Shown here: positions 47,256 to 59,400 of the stretch, piece after piece | How the letters are laid out: each line of letters starts with the position of its first letter | Position numbering within the stretch: the stretch's first letter is position 1 | Assembly (NCBI GenBank): GCA_030762895.1 | Contig: CM061070.1 | Location: forward strand, 32,267,652 to 32,331,651 | Reading direction: 5' to 3' | Length of the DNA: 64,000 nucleotides | Source: Sophora flavescens | Taxonomy: Eukaryota; Streptophyta; Magnoliopsida; Fabales; Fabaceae | Translations under genes and position numbers: made by a program | Notes under the pieces: generated by a model | What the model was told of the DNA's origin: nothing | Database searches by the model: none | What the model saw: only the letters and a program-made list of their open reading frames with translations

Positions 47256-48315
47256 CACTAGTGGAAAATATGCAATAAATGAGAAGGGTACTCGTCTGTT
47301 AACAAAAAATGAGACGTAACAAAGGAGGCGGTGGCAGAATCGTAATTATCAGGTTCACCTAAATCACTTTTAACGTCAGTTGTTTAAACAATTGATGCTA
47401 AAAGTGTATCTTTTACTTCAGTTGTTTTAACCGGGCCAACCAATTCAAAAAGTGTTCACAGCTTTCACTTCAGAAACCCTAGCAGCGCCTATCTCCGATT
47501 CCCTCTTTCGTTCCTTCTCTTCCTAATCCTCTCTGATTCCAGTCTCAAACCTTACTCATTTCATTCTGAAACCCTCAATGTCTCGTTCCTGACCCTCTAT
47601 CTCTGCTCCACCATCGTTGACGACCAAAGACTGGCAGCTTCGAAGGCTTATTTCCTCTCTCGCAGTGAGACCTAGAGGCAGAGTAGAGGGCGAACGTAGA
47701 GCTCTCAATTCTCTTGACCACCTTGAAGCCATCGACTACGGCTCCTCTGTTCAGCGCTCCGCCTCTGGAACTGCCGCGCAAAGAAGTGACCAGATCTGAA
47801 AAAAAAAAAGATTGCGAACGAAGGGGCCACAGATCTGCGAGCGAAGGGGTCAGATCTTCGAAAAAGGGACTAGATATGCTAAGTAGAAGACATGCGAATG
47901 AAGATCTATGAGAAACTTCCTACTTTTTATTTAAAGTTCCAAACTTTCTTGTTTTTTGTTCATGATTTGTTTTTGTTTATGGTTTGTAACCTTTGATGTT
48001 TTCTGTTATTGAAACTTTCGGGGTTCATTTTCTTTTTTTATGGGTTTATTCTTTGCATGAACGTCTCTCTTCTCCTCTAGGTGCTTTCTATTAACATTTT
48101 TTTGGTTAGTTCAAAATCGAGGTCACAAACTGACGTTTAAAGTAATTTTTAAAAAAATACTTATAACGTCTATTGTTTAAAACAACCGACGTTATAAGTA
48201 GCAGATTTAACGTCAATTATATTAAATAACTGACATTAAATGTGAATTTTTACATCAGTTTAAATAGACGTCAATAGTATTTTACCTGACATAAAAGGTG
48301 CTTCATGCACTAGTG
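47256..48315. mobile_element. Mini-CACTA element, 1060 bp
   Basis: Perfect 8-bp palindromic termini CACTAGTG at 47256-47263 and 48308-48315, flanked by TAT on both sides (47253-47255 and 48316-48318). Subterminal repeats around AACGTCAGTTGTTTAA / TTAACGTCAATT on both sides (47370-47440 and 48130-48300). The interior (47455-47900) is richer in GC and looks like a 5' leader (GAAACCCTAGCAGCGCC) but has no recognised protein. Non-autonomous. Confidence 0.8.
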
Positions 48316-48318
48316 TAT

Positions 48319-48972
48319 TAAATAATAGTGGTGGGAAATTGGTTAAGATGCCGTGGGATCCGTGCAAGGCGCATTATATAAGCAACCAAAGCCTGCATGC
48401 CATACATACAAATTGGATTCAGAACTTTAAAGCCAGTCCATAGGCAACATCACATATATAGTACCCTTCAACTTCTTTTGTTTGCTTTTCTTCTCTTTGC
48501 ATCCACACGTGATGAAGTGGCCCTACATGTCCTATAACTGTCGCGCATGCACACGTGTGCTCTCACCTTCACCGATCCCTTTGAGTTCCTCTATCTGTCA
48601 TCAAAGCAAAACAAAGCAGCAAACATCACAGAAATATCAATGTTTATGTCATTCATCCATATCCATACACCTTCTTCTATAATTTATTTTTATGTATAGC
48701 TATATATATCTTTCAATAAATAAGATAATTATAAATTTTATTTTTTTAAGATATAGAACTTAACTGACATAAAAGGCATGATTCTAAATAAAGGTTCGTG
48801 ATCACAATTGGGATTGTAAACTTTTAGTTTTAAAGGTCTTCGAAATCAAATTATAATCTTAATTGTGGTCATATCGACTGTATTTTTCTATAGTTATCTT
48901 CGATAAACACAATCACAATCACAACCACAATTTAAAATCTCGATAAATAATATAGTCATGTTTATTCAATTT
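48319..48972. other. Intergenic; possible promoter-like stretch
   Basis: A TATA-like CATTATATAAGC at about 48372 is followed by RY-type GCATGCCATACATAC and CT-rich leader-like sequence, but no convincing ORF follows within 1 kb. Left as unassigned. Confidence 0.3.
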
Positions 48973-49155
48973 GGATCTTCTTTATCTAAAATTTCTCTCT
49001 GATCCTCTCTCCATCCAAATATTATTTGTTGGATTAATAATCTAACTATTGAGAAATTTCTCTCCCTAATCGTTAGATTAATTAATCCAACAACAGAGAA
49101 TGACAGATATTTGGATAAAGAGAGGATCAAGCGGGTTTGTGGATGAATGAAGAGG
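48973..49155. mobile_element. Foldback MITE of about 180 bp
   Basis: Arms share TGATCCTCTCT and TCCAAATAT, plus the inner pair TTGTTGGATTAATAATCTAAC (49027-49047) and GTTAGATTAATTAATCCAAC (49072-49091). Target duplication not resolved. Confidence 0.6.
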
Positions 49156-49782
49156 ATCGGGTCCATGCTCATACACCACCTGTATAAACCACATTCATAT
49201 ATATTTTATTGATGTTCATACATATTCATTACAAGGGCGAAAGGGTAGTGTGGAGGGGACCTTCTTTGATTAGTGTTGCTCCCCTACTGCCTAGCAAGGA
49301 ATTCAACACTCAGACTCCGACACGTGTGGCTCAGACACCATGTTTGGTGCCACAAGTGCTTATTTTGACTTTGATGGCTGATATGGAGGAAGGGGGTGTG
49401 GGGTTTTCATTCTTTTGAATTTGGAATATATGGTAGTAGTATTGGTAAAGTGAAAGTGGCAGGGTTTTTAAAGAGGTGAATGCAGCAGCTTTAGTAAAAG
49501 AAAGTTAAAGGGAAATACAAGGGGATTGTGGATTTGGATGTGTGTCACTGTGTCTATACGGAAAATGGAAAAAAGAGAAAGTGAACGAATTTTTGGTGAT
49601 CCCAAGAAGATTGCTTGTCTTAAAAACTTAATTGGTTGCAGCTTTAATTTCCTCTTTGGAGAGACAGCGACCTGTGTGGGAGATGGTCTATAGATGTATA
49701 TAAGAGATTCTCCTTGCTTACAAAAGTATTTAGGTATCCATCTTTTTCTTTGTTTTTCAGTAATGTTATTTGAATATATTAA

Positions 49783-50015
49783 AGAGTAAAGATCCAAAAT
49801 CGTTTCTAAAATTTTTTAAGTGGGACAGTTTTGTCCCTAAAAAAATAAAAGGATAATTTGATCTTCAAATTGCATTACGGGGGACAATTTGGTCCTTATA
49901 GAGGGACCGGAATGTCTCCCGTTATGAAATTTGGGGGACCAGAACGTCCTATTTTTTTTAGGGATCAAACTGTCCCACTTGAAAAATTTGAGGGGTCACT
50001 TTGGATCTTTACTCT
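49783..50015. mobile_element. Foldback MITE, 233 bp, with 7-bp flanking duplication
   Basis: Arms start AGAGTAAAGATCCAAA and are inverted over about 65 bp (AAGTGGGACAGTTT shared); flanks ATATTAA at 49776-49782 and 50016-50022. Confidence 0.75.
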
Positions 50016-51023
50016 ATATTAAAATTGACACATCTAACTATACTTAATGACATTTGACTCCAATCTATATACTTTTTGCTTATTAAAAAAAAGTTGTTAA
50101 ATTTAGTTAATAAATATATCCAAATATGGATAATTCATTAATTATTCACTGAGCTTCGTTAACTAAGATTTTATATATTATTAATCAAGTTGTCAGTTAA
50201 TGAGTTACCCATCTACTACCAAGTCCGACATGTCACCAACCATGATTTTGAACTCATTAACCAAGTATCACCGGATATCGATTTTGAGATGTTCAAATAA
50301 TATTTTTGTTGTGTTTTATGTTAATCTACTCAGCTTGGAATACCAAAACAAGTTCAAGAAATGCCCGAGTCATTGTTGAAAAATATTGGCTTTAGAATGT
50401 ATATATCTCATAAAAGATCCTAAGCTCTTTATTTTTAAGTAAAAATATAGTTTTATTCTCTACTAATTTCTGTCTATTTTAAAGTTGATTTTTACATTTA
50501 AATGTTTTTAAATGAGTATTTCTAATTGTAGAGATGTTTTTAAATATGCTACAACAAGTTATAATACTATTAAGTACATGTTTGATTTACAATTGAAAAA
50601 TTTCAAAAGCACATTTAGGACAAAATATCTAAAATGCTCTTATGGGATAAACATAATTTTAAACGTAAAAATACGTTTGGAATGATAAACCAAACATTTT
50701 CTAACATTTACTATGGTAACTAAAACAAAATTTGGTTTGTCATTTTAACTATAAACTGTAAAAAAGCGTGCCAATTTTGCTAGTGATGAACTTTAATGAT
50801 ATTATACTTTCATCTATGAATATAGATTGATTTGAAAATATTTATAATTTAGATGACCTATTTTAAATATTAGTATAGAGACTAATTTAAAAATATATAT
50901 AAATTATAGAGGTTCAAATTATATTTTAAAATTTTCTTTATGTGAATTAATTTTTCTAAAAGGTTTCATATTTTTTACAAATTGACGACACCTAGGGAGT
51001 TGAGCTTATATGATTCTTCATAG

Positions 51024-51290
51024 TGTGTGTTTGGTTTCAAATTGACTGTCAAACGTGATTCTTTGGGAACATGTTTGTGGAAGATTTTGAATAGAATTGA
51101 TTCTACGTAAGTATTGAGTTGCTTTGGTTGAAAAATTATACTAAGTTTTACATCAAACTTGCTTTCAAAGTAAAAACATCCAAACATAAATCACTTTACT
51201 TCAAACTCATTTGTATTGAAATCAATTCTACAAAATCAATTCCATCCAAAATCACGTTTGTCAAACGCTCATCCAAACACACACATAAAT
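51024..51290. mobile_element. Foldback MITE of about 265 bp
   Basis: Left arm GTGTGTTTGG...GTCAAACGTGATT and right arm AATCACGTTTGTCAAACG...CCAAACACAC are inverted copies, with GAATTGATT repeats between. Family typical of dicot intergenic DNA; target duplication not fixed. Confidence 0.65.
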
Positions 51291-52978
51291 TATTTGCCTT
51301 TGCTGCAGCCGGGATAAGGTTTGAACTCAGCAACTTTAGATTATATATTAATAATGCCCAATCATTTGGTATTCTATATTATATTATATATTTATATACA
51401 ATGTAGAGTACATTATGGTTTTATTAGCGCAAAATGACGGTAGTTTATGTGAAACACTTCTGTGTATGATTATCTAAAAAATGATATTATTGATGCTATC
51501 TATATCCAATCTCCTTGATGATATTTTCTTGACAATAATTTTCAGGTTAATTATCTAACCATCATTCGGAGCATATTATATCATATAATTATTGAAAGGA
51601 AAATGGTAACATGTGTCTTTAAGAACACTGGTTAAGGAATAAAAAAATAAAGTTTTCATTAGAAGTGATGTATTTAGAATTTTGAAAAATGAGATCTTTA
51701 TATTTCCAATGAAAGCTTGCTTTTATTGGGTTCCTTAACCGATAATTTTAGGATCTGATTAGCAAGACCATTATTATAAAGTCACTCATTTGAGTCATTT
51801 TACCGCAAGCACATGTGAAGATTAGAAAGGAAGCATTAATTAAATTTGTTATGTAATTAATGCATGTATACAGTTCCTGAGATAATGATGACACAAAGCA
51901 CTTAAACATTGATGCTCTTAAAGATAAGACTTGCTTCTTTCTAAATGGATGATCAACATGGTGATTATTGTGAAGTTGAGTAAACTTCAGATATCAGAAA
52001 ACAAAATCTTGAAATTGTTGAAAGTTAGAATCTGCAGTCTTTATTGTAGTTTTCCATGTTCAGTACGTAGAGCAATAACAATCATTTTCTTGGATATAGA
52101 ATCGCAAGCAGTTAATAGATATCTTTCTATCAGATAGACTAACGTGTTCCTCTCCTCATCATCCATCATTTGAAGAATAATATTTATGCCCCATTAGTAT
52201 ATAAAATTGATCTGCCACTTTCTCACTGAGCAAGCTATTGAAAGTTGAAGTTTTCATTAATTCGGGGTATGAACTGTGCCTTTCAAGTTCGTACATGAAC
52301 TTTATCTTTTGTGTTAAAGACAAAAGATACTTTGTTACTTCTTGACAAGAAGTAAAATGATCATGTAATCCTACATTATATAGCTTTTATTTTTTATAGA
52401 CAAATATTAGTAGTTAGTTGTTATATTATTTTTCCATACTTTGCAAGAGTTTGAATCCTGGACCTTGGACCTCCTACTCCTCCGGCTCCTATATCCTTAA
52501 CTCAAACCAGTTGAGTTATCCAACCCCAACTTCGTACATTAGCTAATTAAGGTTGTACATGGTGTACAGTGTACTAATCAATAATCATAGAGAATTATAG
52601 TTATTTACAGTCCATAGTGAGCAGTACTTTCTTACTTTCCCCCCTTTTTCTGTTTTGTCTTTTTCCTTCAGTAATGAGAAAACAATAACGAAAAGTGAAG
52701 ATCAAGTTTATCAGTTGTTGTTTTATGCCTTTGATTCTGTTAGAAAGCCTAAACTGTAAAAAAGATTTATTTAGGGAGAATATCAATTGTGAAACTTCTT
52801 ATTGATCTAAAATGAGATTGGGCGCTCTAATTATCGAAGGTTTTATGGTTTAAACTTCAATTCACCTAAGCTTAATGGTGAGCTGATGGTTTGTTATTTG
52901 GGCAAATGTTATAATTACGTAATTTATGATAACAACTCTAAATATACTAAGAAAAAGGCTTGATTATTTAAAAGATCA

Positions 52979-53107
52979 TGGAGGGTGAATCTTGACGCAA
53001 CGATAAGATTGTTGTCTTGTGACCTAGAGGTGACGAGTTCAAATCATGGAAATAATCAACCTACTTGTGGGATAAGATTGTATACATCTACCCACTTAGA
53101 CTCCACT
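52979..53107 (+). mobile_element. Au-like SINE
   Basis: Begins GGAGGGTGAATCTTGACGCA with a pol III A-box-like CTTGACGCAACGATAAG (52991-53007) and a B-box-like GAGTTCAAATC (53035-53045), spaced about 33 bp apart, in the order seen in the plant Au SINE. Diverged, so probably old. Confidence 0.6.
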
Positions 53108-54835
53108 GGATGAAGGTCTTTGATAATGAAATTATGTACAGTGAAATATAATATTTAAATAATTTCTTTAGATAGGGATGATAAAGTTTTGAAAGGGTTT
53201 TCAGCTTCATCAAACTCCATACCATGAAGATTAGTTGTTTTTTTTTTCCTTTTAATCTTCAGTTTCTGATACTTCCTTCCCTTTCCCTCCATCCATATAT
53301 AGCTACATGTTTTTTAGGTAAAGTATATACTTTTTCTTTATTTTATCATTCTCTCTTGTAATTAGTCATAATATCACCTTGCCTCTCGGTGAAAATAATC
53401 CTTTTCTTCTTTGACTTTTCTATACGTTCTTTCACAAGCCGTCATGCATGATACTGTGAATTTTAAGGTAATTGATGGATGTTCATTTGTTTTCCATGGC
53501 AGTTAAATACTGTTCTAGAATATGATTCAATTTTCTTATCTTTGAAGTTTGAAAACTATGAAAGGAAATTCAGATAAATTATGCTATATTTTTTAGACAA
53601 TTAAGTATGAAACTTGTCACAATAGCAAATTATGTAATGATAGTGACTGGTTATAGCAGTTTTGAACGGAGCACACTCCACCATGGGCAACTACATTAGC
53701 CTATTACCACTAGCTTGCCTAACCAATAACGACCACACAATATGTATATATCTTCTAGCCTTGAAAGAATATGTACGTTAACCTAAGTTTGATGAAGGGT
53801 TGGCCAAATAAAAGTCCCCAGGGGAAAAAGGCATGTTATTTCTCCATAGTGAAACTGGGATGCCCCCGTAGGAATAGGCTTTCGCTCATGTTTGATGTGG
53901 ATATGTCATTGTATTAATTGAAGATCGATACTATTTATAAACCGCTCTAATTGATGTAACGTTTATATTTGATTATTTTTTTCATCTTTCAATGATCACC
54001 TATTCACCTAACTTCACAACTCAATTGGTGGTTGGGGTATTGAGAAATTGTAAATTCCAAATCCCTTTTGGGCTTTAATTTTTATAAGCAAAATATATAT
54101 ATATTATTAAACGGGTATGTGGGTACCCCCAATTCTATTTTTTTTTATAAGCAATAGGTTAGAATCCTAGACCTTTAATTGTTTCAACACCTTAAATTTT
54201 TATCTCAAAATAGTTGAGCTACCCACCCAAACCCCGTTGTTGATGTACACTTCGATATTCTTTTTTCAATCCGTAATAGAATGGTGTTATGGTTAATAGT
54301 TTGGTGATAAAGACTGGTACGTTGATGCCCAGAGTGGAAGGAAATGCATGCCAGCAATGGCTGCTATACCTAGGTTACCTAGTACCTACTACCTATGATG
54401 ATCATCTTTCGTCTAAAAGAAGAAATCTCCTGGAATATACGTATAGCATGGTTCATGAAAGTTGCAAATATCATAAGATCGAGAAGTCCTAATTAATGGG
54501 AGAAAAAAGTAATGATCTTTAAATTGATTTCAAAACGAAAACCATGATAAGTGAGATGGATGCCATGGTCGGTCATGGCTTTTCAACCTGTGTGTATAAT
54601 TTTCAACTCTCAAAATCATTACGATATGTTTATATTCAGTGAGATTATTGAATGGAACAAATTAACAAGCATACACAATCTTATAAACAATGCATTTTTA
54701 TTAAAATTCTGCTTGCTGATAAATCTATCTCTTCACTCTCAAATTCTTGCAGAAGGAATTTGATTTTCTTGGACAAATGCCAAAACTAGCTTCATATTGA
54801 GCTATTTGACAACTAAACTATGCCGTGTAAGTGTT

Positions 54836-55030
54836 AGGACTTAAGCCCATGAAGAAAGTCCAACTCAAAAGACTAATCTATTAGGTGAGAGAGCCTCACC
54901 TTAATCTAGCCTATAGGTAGTCCTTTCCGTGGTCCAACTCTCAATGAAAACACCAATATTAGGACTTAAGCTCATGAAGAGAGTCTAACCCAAAATACTA
55001 GTCTATTAGGTGGGAAAGCCTCATGGCTTA
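54836..55030. repeat. Direct duplication, period about 123 bp
   Basis: TTAGGACTTAAGCCCATGAAG (54834) recurs as TTAGGACTTAAGCTCATGAAG (54959), followed in both by CTATTAGGTG and AAGCCTCA / GAGCCTCA. Confidence 0.65.
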
Positions 55031-56393
55031 AGTACTACATTGAGCATCATTGTCTACTCAACGTAGGACTCACAACAATAAGTTCATAGAAAGTTGAAGT
55101 GTGAATAGTTCAGGACTGCAGAATGAAAGCTACTGATGATATGTTTGTAGCTGAAAGCAGTTCCTTCCATATCTTAATTAGACAATTTCTACTTCATCAT
55201 ACGTAAATTATACACTTCTATACATGAGCATACTGTATCCTATATTCCAAGTTTCTTTACTTTTTGATATGGATCAAGTCCATGAAGCCCATGATACCAA
55301 GCCCATGCACCGTCCACCCTCTAATTAATGAAGCAATGAGAATTAGAGCTTTGTAGCTACTATTTGATCTAGATCTTTCTATCTTGTAATCATCACTTGC
55401 TTTGAAGTATTTCTAGATTTTTCTACTAAAAAGCCTTCCAAGAGAGGTCTTTCTCTATCTTTCCTTCTATTTCTGAGCCACTTTTTTTTCTTACAGCAAA
55501 GCAATTTTATCATTAAGTTCATATCTTAAAATGGAGACAAACGAATATTGTTTTTGATGCCCAAGTTTTAAAATGAATTAGTCTGCAAGTGCAATTGAAG
55601 TTGCAACATTTGTAGTTTTGAAAGTTTTTGCAATCACATTCCGGCCACATTATGTGTATAAATGTAAGGCAATCAATCATAACTGCCACCACAATTTCAA
55701 TTTTAAAATATTGCCATAAGATTATGTCTTTTAAACTAAATGGGGAGAGAATCTTATTCAAATGGGTTGTCTTACTCCAAATTGATAATATGAAATCAAG
55801 AGTTAGCCTCGGTGGTTTGGGCCTGACCCGACCATCAATACATCTTTACTTATAAAAAATAATAATAATAATAAGAAGTTCCTGAAATGAAATTTGGGGG
55901 GTTCAAAATTAAATATATGTCTTCTTACATTTTAGGACTATTAATTGACCGTGACGAGCTGTCCGTTAGCGATAAAAAAAAAATCTATGTGTGTCAAGTC
56001 TACTAATCACACATAAGTTGAATTTTGAATAGTGCAAGAAAAATGAAACTATGAAAGCAACCGACGTTTCCCATTTTCCCCATGAAATGTATTTCCATGG
56101 CTGATTAAGATTTTGAGATAACAATCGAAATGGACTGACAGCAAGAAAAATGTCCTTTCACGTTGGATTAGTTAGCATTGGCTTCATTGATGGTTTCACT
56201 TTCATGCCTATAAAGCAGCTAATTATGGGTTGGAAAATATTTGGTCAAAGGTCTGTGTTTCGTGGAATATTTAGAGATCTTTCTTCCTTCTGAGAGAATT
56301 GTTAGTATTATATTTTTTAATAATCTTTTCAACACTTTTTTTTTTTTTATTTGATGAATTTTATATGGATCTTATTTAATAGAGTGTGGATCC

Positions 56394-57014
56394 TGTACTA
56401 GCCGAGGTTACTAATCCGGCCACCGAGTTCAAGTATCCGGCCCAGTCCGGAAATTAAGGATAATAAATCAAAGATCACTTAATTAAATGAATAAGATATT
56501 GATATTAAATCCTGATATTATCTAAAATAACCTTATCTGGTTAAAAGAGGTAATATCCCTTAAATTAAGGAATCATATCTCAAAAGAGATATCAAGAGAC
56601 AAATCATATCTCAAAAGAGATATTAAGAGATAAATCAAATCTCTAAAAGATATTAAGAGATAAATCAGATCTCTAAGAGATAGGGGAATCCTATTATAAA
56701 AGGAGGAGTACCCCTCATAAGAAACTCACTTTTCACTGGAATCCCGGTGACTCTCCCTTAAGCGTATTAGAGGAACTAGTGTTGACCAAGAGGCTCTCAG
56801 ACAGTCCTTGCTCCCTAGTACTCATCCGATACAAAATTAGGGGATCGAGATAACCGCCCCACCAAGGGTTGAACTTAGAACTACGTCTGGCTTTGATTCC
56901 CACTGGGATACGTAGGACCGGAATATCATATTCTGTCAAGCCAAAATCTAAATCAACCCCCTTGGTTTAACGTTCTATGGCGAGATTTCGACAAATCGGA
57001 TCTCGGCAGGAACA
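56394..57014 (+). repeat. 5' LTR of the gene-carrying retrotransposon
   Basis: TGTACTAGCC...AGGAACA. Contains three to four tandem units of about 35 bp built on palindromic TATCTC/GAGATA words (about 56567-56690) and TATA-like TATTATAAAAGGAGG (about 56692). The first 60 bp differ from the 3' LTR by a 15-bp indel and several substitutions. Confidence 0.88.
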
Positions 57015-57016
57015 TT

Positions 57017-57035
57017 TGGCGCCCACCGTGGGGCC
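57017..57035 (+). promoter_or_regulatory. Primer-binding site of the gene-carrying retrotransposon
   Basis: TGGCGCCCACCGTGGGGCC, 2 bp after the 5' LTR; a form common in plant Ty3 (Tat-like) elements. The tRNA was not assigned. Confidence 0.7.
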
Positions 57036-57091
57036 GAGGCAAACTTTCCCCGGCCACACATCCATCGACATCTGTCAAACTTTCCAGAAAG

Positions 57092-57790
57092 ATGCTCCTT
57101 CAATTCTCTCTGAATTCGAACCCTCAAAACGTTTCCCTTCATCATGCATCCTCCCTCTCCCACTCCTATTCTCCACCACTTCCTTCCAAACTCCCCACTC
57201 TCACGCCTCTTCCACAGACACAAACCCTGTGTTTCCAGAGACTCTCTGTCACGTGCTCCATCTCAAATTCCTTTGCCGAACACAGACCCGTTGCCACATG
57301 CAGGAGAGTATCGTTTATGCCAAACCCAGAATTGGGTTCTGCCACGGTGTTGAATCAGTGGGAGGATGAAGGAAAAACCCCCACAAAATGGGAACTTGGT
57401 AAAGTGGTCACAGAGGTGAGGAAACACAAAAGACATGACCGTGCCCTTGAGGTATGTGATTGGATGAACAACAGAGAAGAGAGGTTTGGTTTATCTGCAA
57501 GTGATGTTGCAATTCAAGTAGATCTAATTTCCAAAGTTCGTGGAGTTGCTAGTGCAGAAGAATATTTTGAGACTGAGAGATGTATTAAAAGACCAGTGAT
57601 TTTGTTGATAAAAACGATCCATGAACCACTCCACACTCTTGGTGCTAGAAGGAGGGCATGGATGAATTCGGTCTTCTTCCAAAGCTCTTTTCTTCTCTTA
57701 TGCTTCATTTGCAACAACCAGCAGCACCATCACCGAGCAAACCCTAACACCACCCTTCAGCCATGCCAGAAGGAAGAGACCGACGTGTAA
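57092..57790 (+). pseudogene. Captured 5' fragment of a PPR protein gene
   Basis: A 232-codon frame starting just downstream of the primer site. Residues 1-60 are Ser/Leu/Pro-rich without acidic residues, like an organelle transit peptide. Residues about 87-157 (LNQWEDEGKTPTKWELGKVV; RKHKRHDRALEVCDWMNNRE; SASDVAIQVDLISKVRGVAS) match the N-terminal region of P-class pentatricopeptide-repeat proteins of plant mitochondria or plastids. The similarity ends near SAEEYFET, after which the frame looks like non-coding sequence read through. The full gene would be far longer, so this is a transduplicated fragment. The 3' end overlaps the 5' UTR and start of the next captured fragment. Confidence 0.75.
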
Positions 57791-58104
57791 CACCTGTAGA
57801 TGTGGCAGCTATCTTCGCACGCCGCCGAGCTTTGATTTTCGACGGCGACTCAGACCCGGTAATATTCGAGTCCACTCCCGGGCCGGGTTCATACCGCGTT
57901 GGGTCGGGAACACCGAGAAACCGGATCGGTCGCGGTGGTGCCCGTTTTCTTCATGGGTCGCCGCCTGCTGCGGATAGCGAGAATACGCCTCCATTGGGAA
58001 GGGGAAGTTTTTCCCGAAGAAGTTCAACGAGGCGTAGCGTGTTACCTTCTTGGTACCCTAAAAGTCCTCTTGGTGATGTCACGGCTGTTGTGAGGAAAAA
58101 TTAG
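57763..58104 (+). pseudogene. Captured N-terminal fragment of a POLYCHOME/UVI4-like gene
   Basis: A 113-codon frame from ATG 57763 with PEGRDRRVTPVDVAAIFARR (residues 2-21), NRIGRGGARFLHGSPP, SENTPPLGRGSF, and SVLPSWYPKSPLGDVTAVVR near the end: the N-terminal half of plant POLYCHOME/UVI4 (and GIG1) proteins, inhibitors of the anaphase-promoting complex that control endoreduplication. The family is about 240-260 residues; the frame stops at the point where the conserved AVVR block would continue, probably an exon boundary. Leader-like sequence before the ATG (AAACCCTAACACCACC) seems captured too. Codon structure is intact within the fragment. Confidence 0.8.
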
Positions 58105-58719
58105 ATTCCGAAGTTAAAGGAGTGTTTGGTAGGTTCCAAACCTCACCAACAAACTTTGTCAAAAAGATGATCGAGTTCCTAGAAGACCAATCCTAATAGC
58201 CGAGGGTCAACGGTGCAAATGGCAACAAGGCTGGTCTTCAATAGGGAAATATTACAAATGCTCGGCCACCACAGCTCGGCCTCCGCAGCTCGGCCTCGGA
58301 GAGCTGAAGAAGATATCTCGGAGAGAGAAGAAAATATCTTACAAAGCTCAGCCAAGACAATGGCTCGGTCTAGGAGAGCTCAACCATATGGGCTTGAGGA
58401 AATGCCTAAATCAGAGGCCGCGAAATGCTCAGGTGATATTGTTCTTTAAATCTAGTTTAAATCTAATATGATTTGATATGTTTTGCTCCACGCCTTTAAT
58501 GTTGTGTTATGTAGCATCATATCATGTTATTTATATATTTGAGCAAAGTGATGTTCGGATGATACCACTCCCAGAGTCACAAAATTTGTGACTACAAAGT
58601 GGTAGAGCTCCGGCTCCTTTGAAAATAACAGGTCAAAGCTTCGTGCTTCCCTTTCCACCAGATCGAGCTCTCCCTTGGAAAATAAAATTCCATCGGCTCC
58701 AGCACTCAGACACCATGCT
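58105..58719 (+). other. Interior of the gene-carrying retrotransposon, unassigned
   Basis: Contains repeated AGCTCGGCC/GCTCGG words. A 78-codon frame at 58213-58449 is not recognised. Nothing else seen. Confidence 0.5.
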
Positions 58720-59195
58720 AAACCCTGAAGAGGCCAACCGAAGCCTCTACAGGTACTTGACTCCTAAGCAGGAGATAAAACCTAAGCAGGTGTTAAACCC
58801 TGAAGAGGCCAACCGAAGCCTCTAAAGGTACTTGACTCCTAAGCAGGAGATAAAACCTAAGCAGGTGCTAAACCCTGAAGAGGCCAACCGAAGCCTCTAA
58901 AGGTACTTGACTCCTAAGCAGGAGACTCCTAAGCAGGAGATAAAACCTAAGCAAGTACTAAACCCTGAGGAGGCCAACCGAAGCCTCTAAAGGTACTTGA
59001 CTCCTAAGCAGGAGACTCCTAAGCAGGAGATAAAACCTAAGCAGGTGCTAAACCCTGAGGAGGCCAACAGAAGCCTCTAAAGGTACTTGATTCCTAAGCA
59101 GGAGATAAAACCTAAGCAGGTGCTAAACCCTGAAGAGGCCAACCGAAGCCTCTAAAGGTGCTCGAATCCTGAGCAAGAGCCACATTCGACCGATT
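58720..59195 (+). repeat. Tandem array, six units of 75 or 90 bp
   Basis: Units start AAACCCTGAAGAGGCCAACC at 58720, 58795, 58870, 58960, 59050 and 59125, so spacings are 75, 75, 90, 90, 75. The 90-bp units carry an extra 15-bp copy of GACTCCTAAGCAGGA. Units are over 90% alike. Confidence 0.9.
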
Positions 59196-59400
59196 AGGAT
59201 CAAAGTACCGAGCCTATAAAGATGTATCAGGTAACATTAATCAGGGTTAACGAACCGAACCCACAAAACATCAGAAAATTTGCCAAGATATAAATAGATC
59301 AAAAAATAAGAAAAGAAATTTCATTAAGGTAAAGGGGCAAGTCCCCGAATACATAAGTCTCATAAAAAACAAAAATATTTCTTAAACTACTTATACAACA
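59196..59400. other. Spacer between tandem array and antisense ORF
   Basis: Contains an A-rich stretch (59281-59320); on the minus strand this is the probable 3' region of the antisense ORF. Confidence 0.4.

Larger units (their letters stand above)
50016..56388. other. AT-rich intergenic DNA
   Basis: No supported gene. Poly-A-like tails and TTATAAGC strings (about 50075, 54145) and GGTTAGAATCCTAGACC-like strings (52450, 54170) suggest old SINE/LINE pieces. MITE, SINE and duplication listed separately. Confidence 0.5.

Noticed and set aside
48482..48682. 66-codon frame after a TATA-like box
   Set aside because: No recognisable family or codon bias; context suggests untranslated or intergenic DNA.
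51931..52137. 68-codon frame as a small host gene
   Set aside because: No start context, family or exon partner; typical chance ORF in AT-rich DNA.
57763..58104. Functional POLYCHOME gene
   Set aside because: Only the N-terminal half is present, without following exons, and it lies inside an LTR element.
58720..59195. CRISPR-like array
   Set aside because: The units are contiguous with no unique spacers, and the DNA is plant; it is a tandem repeat.
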